Assembly: GCA_041485845.1 (NCBI GenBank)
Contig: JBGPKH010000311.1
Location: forward strand, 1 to 10,005
Source of the DNA: OMOG01 sp041485845
GTDB taxonomy: Bacteria > Acidobacteriota > Terriglobia > Bryobacterales > Bryobacteraceae
Reading direction: 5' to 3'
Length of the DNA: 10,005 bases
The notes under the pieces were generated by a model. That model was not told the DNA's origin. It saw nothing but the letters and a program-made list of their open reading frames with translations, and did not search any database. Made by a program: the position numbers and the translations under genes. How positions within the stretch are numbered: position 1 is the first letter of the stretch; each line of letters opens with the position of its first letter. Positions 5,874-10,005 of the stretch are shown here, piece by piece.

Positions 5874-6322
5874 CGGTGGGGGATTTCACCGCCAAGCCGC
5901 AATCGGGACGAGGCCCAGCCGAATTCTGGCGCAAGACGTTGTCCCAGATTCCCACAGTTTTCGGGAAACTGGTGTACCTGGCATCCCTGCGGGACGAGGC
6001 CACAGGACGGTACGTTCACGACGACCTGACCCGTCTGAAGGGCCCGGAAGAGGCCGATCGGACTCTGTGCCAAAGCCACCAGCAAGTCTTCTCGCAATGG
6101 ATCGCATCGCCCCTGTCGGAACAGAAAAGGGATTTGGATCAATATGTCATGGAGGTGGGTGGGCGGATCCAGTCGTTATGGCGGTATCGCAACGCGGTCC
6201 CGCCGATGGCCCGCGAAGTGGAGCGCCAACTTTATCTCACGGATTTTGAGACGTTGCTGGACCTGTTGCAGTTCGACTACGACGCCGCTTCCCCGATTCC
6301 AGGAGCATTGCCACACCCGTAA
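5864..6322 (+). CDS. uncharacterised conserved-looking protein, 152 residues
   Basis: This soluble, probably helical protein has no transmembrane segment or signal peptide. It opens with MVYPVGDFTAKPQSGRGPAE followed by FWRKTLSQIPTVFGKLVYLA. It continues with RDEATGRYVHDDL (44-56), helix QQVFSQWIASPLSEQKRDLD (73-92), and YRNAVPPMAREVERQLYLTD with LLDLLQFDYDA near the end. The opening resembles a family of unknown function that I associate with acidobacteria, but I cannot name it or give a role. No catalytic motif is evident. Its last 86 bases overlap the end of the convergent XRE regulator gene, and the C-terminus past LLQFDYD (ASPIPGALPHP) looks like low-constraint extension. A TACCG-rich leader precedes it. 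Confidence 0.72.
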   Translation: MVYPVGDFTAKPQSGRGPAEFWRKTLSQIPTVFGKLVYLASLRDEATGRYVHDDLTRLKGPEEADRTLCQSHQQVFSQWIASPLSEQKRDLDQYVMEVGGRIQSLWRYRNAVPPMAREVERQLYLTDFETLLDLLQFDYDAASPIPGALPHP

Positions 6323-7043
6323 CTTCTCCCAACAGGTCGATTTCCGCGGGCCACGCAAAAGAACTCGCCGGTTGCTGCGACCCGGGATGCGGCTGAATGA
6401 GGAGCCGATCGCCCGCCAGAGTGCACCATCCGCAAACGCTGCCGTTGCGGTGCTCCAGGAAATATATCGGACGATCATATTCATTCGTCCAACCGGCGGC
6501 GGCGATTTTCCGGCGGCTTTCATCGATTACTACCAGCGAACCGGGATGTAAAATGGGGTACATGGACCAGTCCTCGAGCCCGATAAATCCGTAGCGGTAC
6601 TGTCGTAAATCCAGTCCATTCAAAAAGCTAAACGCCGTTTTCCCCCAGTTCCGGATGAGGTGACTGAGGAGAGTAGTCTTATTCAGATCGAATTCCTGGT
6701 TCAAGGATGTTGGAATGGCGACCGGAGCGTCGGATGCGAATCCCACCGTGTGGGTCTGTTCCAGACCGATGTGAAGTGTTTCGGAAGCCAATTGATTCCG
6801 CGGGACTCCGTACCATCGCAGCACCTCATCGAAGTCCAGCCGGTAGATGGCGCAAAGGGAATAAAGGCGGTAAATCGTGGGCACCGTGCCTTTGTTTTCA
6901 ATGTCCGCAAGGCGACTCAGCGCGATGGCGAATTCATCGCTCCCGTGGCGGGCGGCAATCTTCTGACTGGCCTGTTCCACATCGCGATAGGTCAGCTTGA
7001 GCCGGTCGCGAACCCGCTTGAGCTTTTCTCCAGCACGGTCCAT
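6237..7043 (-). CDS. XRE-family transcriptional regulator with S24-like C-terminal domain
   Basis: The 268-residue protein has an N-terminal helix-turn-helix of the XRE type (about 4-77: GEKLKRVRDRLKLTYRDVEQ, later ALSRLADIENKG and IYRLYSLCAIYRLDFDEVLRW). Its C-terminal S24-like domain (about 145-250) contains LEDWSMYPILHPGSLVVID with Ser160 at the catalytic Ser position. In LexA/CI-type proteins a lysine in the next conserved strand completes the dyad. Here the matching strand (GSVCGWCTLAGDRLLIQPHP) has no Lys, so self-cleavage is unlikely; this is an alignment by eye. ATG 7043 is chosen because GAGGA lies 8 bases upstream; the longer frame to 7091 adds 16 unlike residues. It is divergent from ubiX and converges on the 152-residue protein gene with an 86-base overlap. 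Confidence 0.92.
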   Translation of the reverse strand: MDRAGEKLKRVRDRLKLTYRDVEQASQKIAARHGSDEFAIALSRLADIENKGTVPTIYRLYSLCAIYRLDFDEVLRWYGVPRNQLASETLHIGLEQTHTVGFASDAPVAIPTSLNQEFDLNKTTLLSHLIRNWGKTAFSFLNGLDLRQYRYGFIGLEDWSMYPILHPGSLVVIDESRRKIAAAGWTNEYDRPIYFLEHRNGSVCGWCTLAGDRLLIQPHPGSQQPASSFAWPAEIDLLGEVTGVAMLLESGKRRRSRTATGPATSQNP

Positions 7044-7155
7044 GTTATGATCCTCGCTGTAACCGCTGCCGAGGGCCTTCGACGGTGGCAAAGGGCCGAT
7101 TGGAGCGAATTGGAATTATATCCCGCGGACGGGACGCTATCAAGGGAAAAAGAGA

Positions 7156-7176
7156 GTTTCCGTTCTGAAACCGGAA
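7156..7176. promoter_or_regulatory. small nested inverted repeats between the XRE regulator and ubiX, possible operator
   Basis: GTTTC (7156-7160) and GAAAC (7167-7171) face each other across 6 bases, nested with TTCCG (7158-7162) and CGGAA (7172-7176). The site is 36 to 51 bases before the ubiX start in the 163-bp divergent region, where a self-regulating XRE protein might bind. The repeat is short and could be chance. A convincing -35/-10 pair for ubiX was not found. Confidence 0.25.
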
Positions 7177-7206
7177 CAAAGCAGAAAGGCGGCGGGGGAG
7201 ACAAGC

Positions 7207-7773
7207 GTGAAAATCATCGTGGGAATATCGGGAGCGAGCGGCGCAATTTATGGACTGCGCCTGCTGGAACGGCTGCGCGCTCAACCCGACGTGGAAATCC
7301 ACCTGATCCTCTCCCGGGCCGGCGAGAAGACCTTGCACCTCGAAACCGGGAAATTGGCTTCCGATATCAAGAGGCTATCAGATTTTTCTTATCCGCTGGA
7401 GGATATTTCCTCGCGCTTGGCCAGCGGCTCCTATCCCGTTGATGCTATGGTGATTGCTCCGTGTTCGATTCACACCATGTCGGCCATCGCGTACGGCATA
7501 AGTTCGAACCTCCTGATTCGCGCGGCGGATGTCACGCTCAAGGAAAGGCGCAAGTTGATTCTCATGGTCCGGGAAAGTCCTTTTCATGTAGGGCACTTGA
7601 AGACAATGACATTATTGGCGGAAATGGGTGCGATTATTGCGCCTCCGATTCCCGGTTTCTATCACCACCCACAGACCGTAATGGATCTTGTGGATCACAG
7701 CGTGGACCGCGTTCTGGACCTGATCGGCCGGGCGGACGATCGCGTGCGCCGATGGGAAGGAGGTACGCCGTGA
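7207..7773 (+). CDS. ubiX: UbiX-family flavin prenyltransferase
   Basis: UbiX joins a dimethylallyl group to FMN to make prenylated FMN, the cofactor of UbiD-type decarboxylases. The 188-residue product has the flavoprotein loop VGISGASGAIYG (5-16), the APCSIHTMSAIAYGISSNLL segment (84-103) with Arg105, the ERRKLILMVRESP stretch (113-125, with Arg122 and Glu123 of the active site) and IIAPPIPGFYHHPQTVMDLV (143-162). Length matches the family. The start is GTG 7207, supported by GGGGGAG just upstream. The gene overlaps pheA by the four bases GTGA, so they are likely translationally coupled. No ubiD is in the window, so which decarboxylase it serves (ubiquinone, menaquinone or other aromatic acids) cannot be decided here. 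Confidence 0.95.
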   Translation: MKIIVGISGASGAIYGLRLLERLRAQPDVEIHLILSRAGEKTLHLETGKLASDIKRLSDFSYPLEDISSRLASGSYPVDAMVIAPCSIHTMSAIAYGISSNLLIRAADVTLKERRKLILMVRESPFHVGHLKTMTLLAEMGAIIAPPIPGFYHHPQTVMDLVDHSVDRVLDLIGRADDRVRRWEGGTP

Positions 7774-8627
7774 GCGGGAAGAAGGGGCGGCTGGTTGCCT
7801 TCCAGGGCGCACGCGGCGCCTTCAGCGAGGAGGCCGCGCGCAAATTGCTCGGCCAAGGCGTCGAGGTGCTGCCCTGCGAGCGCTTCGAAGACCTGTTCCG
7901 CAGCCTGAAGGAAGGGCGCACGGAGGGGGCCGTGGTGCCCATCGAGAATACCCTTGCCGGGTCGGTGCACGAGAACTACGACCACTTGCAGAATTTCGAA
8001 TTGCCCATCGTGGCGGAAACCAGCGTGCGCATCGTTCACAATTTAATCGCGCAAAAGAACGTGTCTTTTTCAAAAATCAGGAGAGTTTATTCCCACCCCG
8101 TAGCGCTCAATCAGTGCCTGGATTTCTTTGCCAAGAACCCGCAAATCGAAAGAATTCCGTTTTACGACACGGCTGGCAGCGTGAAAATGATCATGGAAGA
8201 GGGGCTCACCGATGCGGGTGCGATCGCCTCCTCGGTGGCGGCCGGGATTTACGGGGGACGAATCCTGCGCAAGTCCATCGAAAGCGACCGTCAGAACTTC
8301 ACCCGGTTCTTTCTCCTCCGCCGGCCCGAGTATGCCCGCCGCCATCCGGTGCGGGCCGCTGCGCACGTGCCCTGGAAGACGTCGCTGGTGTTCAGCACCC
8401 GCAATATCCCGGGGGCGCTGTTTCGCGCCTTGAGCGCGTTTGCTCTGCGGGATCTCAACCTGACCAAGATCGAATCGCGGCCCTTGCGGGGGAAGCCTTG
8501 GGAATACCTGTTCTATCTGGACTTCCTGGGGCGGGTGGATTCTCGCAGCGCGCAAAACGCCCTGAATCACCTGCGGGAGATCGCCGATATCCTGCGCGTG
8601 CTGGGCTGTTATCCGAAGGGCGCATAG
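7770..8627 (+). CDS. pheA: prephenate dehydratase with ACT domain
   Basis: The enzyme converts prephenate to phenylpyruvate in phenylalanine synthesis. The 285-residue protein has the catalytic dehydratase domain at about 8-185: VAFQGARGAFSEEAA, GAVVPIENTLAGSVHENYD, SHPVALNQC, and the essential TRF triplet at 178-180 within DRQNFTRFFLL. An ACT domain at about 204-275 follows, with NIPGALFRALSAF and LTKIESRP, the two motifs tied to phenylalanine binding and feedback inhibition. There is no chorismate mutase domain, so it is the monofunctional type. The start is GTG 7770, not an upstream codon in the same frame, because the strong site AAGGAGG lies about 6 bases before it and the sequence before 7770 reads ubiX in another frame. 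It overlaps the ubiX stop codon. Confidence 0.96.
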   Translation: MSGKKGRLVAFQGARGAFSEEAARKLLGQGVEVLPCERFEDLFRSLKEGRTEGAVVPIENTLAGSVHENYDHLQNFELPIVAETSVRIVHNLIAQKNVSFSKIRRVYSHPVALNQCLDFFAKNPQIERIPFYDTAGSVKMIMEEGLTDAGAIASSVAAGIYGGRILRKSIESDRQNFTRFFLLRRPEYARRHPVRAAAHVPWKTSLVFSTRNIPGALFRALSAFALRDLNLTKIESRPLRGKPWEYLFYLDFLGRVDSRSAQNALNHLREIADILRVLGCYPKGA

Positions 8628-8674
8628 GCTCAATACTGTTCACTTTGAGTTGCAGTGCACACACGGTATCAGCA

Positions 8675-8715
8675 GGCCGATTGACAATCGGCCGCAGGTT
8701 GACAACCTGCCCCAC
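8675..8715. repeat. tandem double-hairpin element, copy B
   Basis: Two adjacent near-perfect palindromes are seen in the pheA-lon gap: GGCCGATTG (8675-8683) with CAATCGGCC (8685-8693) around one A, and GCAGGTTG (8694-8701) with CAACCTGC (8703-8710) around one A. They are followed by CCCAC. As folded hairpins both have the same five-base TGACA loop. The layout and the CCTGyCCCAC ending match the copy at 2073-2117, although stem sequences differ. It may end pheA transcripts or be an extragenic palindrome; no U-tract follows. Confidence 0.75.
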
Positions 8716-8765
8716 AGCTAGCGTGACACGAACAGGAATACGTGTGCCAAACTGGGGATAGTTCC

Positions 8766-10005
8766 ATGGCCCTTGAAAAACAGCAAGTGTTGACCGGCGG
8801 AGCCGCGGCCGAGCCCGTGGAGGAAGCCACCACGCCCCCCGCAGCGGAGCCGCTGGAAGAAGTGCCGGTGCTGACCGTGCGCGATACGGTGATTTTTCCC
8901 GGAGCGCTGCTGCCCATTACGGTGGGGAGGCCGGCGTCCGTTGCGCTGGTCCAGTCCCTGGGCGAGAACCGCACGCTGGCGATCGTCTCGCAACTGGATC
9001 CGCGGGTGGACACGCCCACGCCGGGGGATCTGTACCAGGTCGGGACCTTGTGCGTGATGCATAAAGCGGTCCGCGTGCCCAAGGACAACCTGCTGTTGTT
9101 CTGCGAAGGCATGGACCGGATCCGCACGCGCGAGTATACGGCGAGGGAACCGTTTCTCAAGGCACGCGTGGAGCGGATCGCAGGCGTGGAGCCGGAGATT
9201 ACTCCCGAGATCGAGGCGCTGCGGCAGAACGTGGTGGGCCTCTTCCAGCAGATCGTCTCGGCCTCTCCCAATCTCTCCGAAGATCTCGCCGCCAGTGCGG
9301 CGCAGATCACCGAGGCCGGCCGGCTGGCGGACTTTGTGGCGGGCAACGTGCCCTCGCTCAGCCCCGTCGAGCGGCAGCATCTGCTCGAGCTGCCCGACGG
9401 CAAGGTGCGCCTGAACGAGATTCACCTCCACCTGACGCGCGAGCTGGAACTGCTGGAGCTGCGCAGCCGGATTCAATCGCAGGTGCAGGGGCAGCTCTCG
9501 CAGAGCCAGCGCGAATTCTACCTGCGCGAACAATTGAAGGCCATCCAGAAAGAGCTGGGCGAAGGCGACGAATCCACGCGAGACACGGAGGACCTGCGCA
9601 AGAAGCTGGAGGCCGCGGGCATGCCGGAGGAGGTCAGAACCGAGGCCATGCGGGAGCTGGCCCGCCTTTCGCGGCTGTCGACCGCGTCGCCGGAGTATGG
9701 CGTAGCACGCACCTATCTGGAATGGATGGCCAGCCTGCCGTGGAGCGTGTCGTCGGGTTCGAAAGTGGATGTGGAGCTCGCGGCGCAGATCCTGGACGAG
9801 GATCACTACGATCTGGAGAAGGTGAAGGATCGCATCCTGGACTACCTGGCGGTGCTGCAACTGCGACCGGTGCTCAAGGGGCCCATTCTGTGCTTCGTGG
9901 GACCGCCGGGCGTGGGGAAGACCTCGCTCGGACGCTCGATCGCGCGGGCGCTGGGGCGCAAGTTCGCGCGCATCTCGATGGGCGGGATGCACGATGAGGC
10001 CGAGA
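8766..10005 (+). CDS. lon: ATP-dependent Lon protease, N-terminal half (runs off the right edge)
   Basis: Lon is an AAA+ serine protease that degrades misfolded and regulatory proteins in the cytoplasm. 413 codons are visible of a protein usually near 800 residues. After a variable Ala/Glu/Pro-rich head (about 1-36) comes the LON substrate-binding domain, beginning at VPVLTVRDTVIFPGALLPIT (about 37-56). A helical region with YLREQLKAIQKELGE (about 253-267) leads to the conserved YLEWMASLPWS (about 317-327), then YDLEKVKDRILDYLAVLQL. The Walker A motif is GPPGVGKTS (379-387, Lys385), followed by GRSIARALGRKFARISMGGM and HDEAE. The catalytic Ser-Lys domain is outside the window. ATG 8766 is preceded by TGGGGA at 8-9 bases. 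Confidence 0.97.
   Translation, partial: MALEKQQVLTGGAAAEPVEEATTPPAAEPLEEVPVLTVRDTVIFPGALLPITVGRPASVALVQSLGENRTLAIVSQLDPRVDTPTPGDLYQVGTLCVMHKAVRVPKDNLLLFCEGMDRIRTREYTAREPFLKARVERIAGVEPEITPEIEALRQNVVGLFQQIVSASPNLSEDLAASAAQITEAGRLADFVAGNVPSLSPVERQHLLELPDGKVRLNEIHLHLTRELELLELRSRIQSQVQGQLSQSQREFYLREQLKAIQKELGEGDESTRDTEDLRKKLEAAGMPEEVRTEAMRELARLSRLSTASPEYGVARTYLEWMASLPWSVSSGSKVDVELAAQILDEDHYDLEKVKDRILDYLAVLQLRPVLKGPILCFVGPPGVGKTSLGRSIARALGRKFARISMGGMHDEAE

Noticed and set aside
7461..7769. Upstream extension of the pheA frame
   Set aside because: This stretch codes for UbiX in another frame. The GTG at 7770 has the AAGGAGG site and begins the family's conserved sequence.
8675..8710. Two TTGACA boxes in the pheA-lon gap as -35 elements
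   Set aside because: They are the loop regions of two palindromes, and no matching -10 was found at the right spacing before lon.
8718..9992. A 424-codon minus-strand open frame opposite lon
   Set aside because: The plus strand reads an unmistakable Lon N-terminus with Walker A. The opposite frame is a high-GC shadow rich in Arg, His and Gln.
1..10005. CRISPR array, tRNA or rRNA genes
   Set aside because: No regularly spaced direct repeats and no tRNA cloverleaf or rRNA-like stretches were seen by eye. A covariance-model scan could not be run.

Overview
The window is GC-rich, compactly packed DNA. The style of its uncharacterised proteins, together with lon, fabH, ubiX-pheA and small S24-type regulators, suggests an acidobacterium, possibly from the Solibacter/Bryobacter side. 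That placement is recognition by style, not a search result.

Positions 1-1430 look like a worn mobile or accessory patch. It holds the C-terminal tail of an unknown protein, a frameshifted fragment that may come from a plasmid/ICE replication-relaxation type protein, an intact ORF6N (phage-type) DNA-binding protein, and, directly in frame after the ORF6N stop codon, only the C-terminal catalytic end of a tyrosine recombinase. From about 1525 the window becomes ordinary chromosome: an O6-alkylguanine-DNA alkyltransferase converging on fabH, then (divergent from fabH) a SprT-like zinc metalloprotease.

Positions 3999-5618 hold a minus-strand cassette of three short, membrane-directed or secreted genes: a 36-residue secreted peptide that begins with GTG, a seven-helix membrane protein, and a single-pass membrane protein. 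None can be assigned a function from sequence. The peptide followed by a multi-pass membrane protein is the most interesting candidate system in the window. Divergent from it, across a 245-bp intergenic region rich in TACCG motifs and palindromes, lies an uncharacterised 152-residue protein. Its 3' end overlaps tail-to-tail with an XRE/S24-like regulator that lacks an obvious catalytic lysine.

Positions 7207-10005 are housekeeping on the plus strand: ubiX (flavin prenyltransferase) overlapping pheA (prephenate dehydratase with ACT domain) by four bases, then lon, which runs off the right edge.

Two places carry the same kind of non-coding element: a pair of tandem hairpins whose stems differ in sequence but which end in a shared CCTGyCCCAC tail. 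One copy supplies the stop codon of the alkyltransferase gene, and the other sits between pheA and lon.
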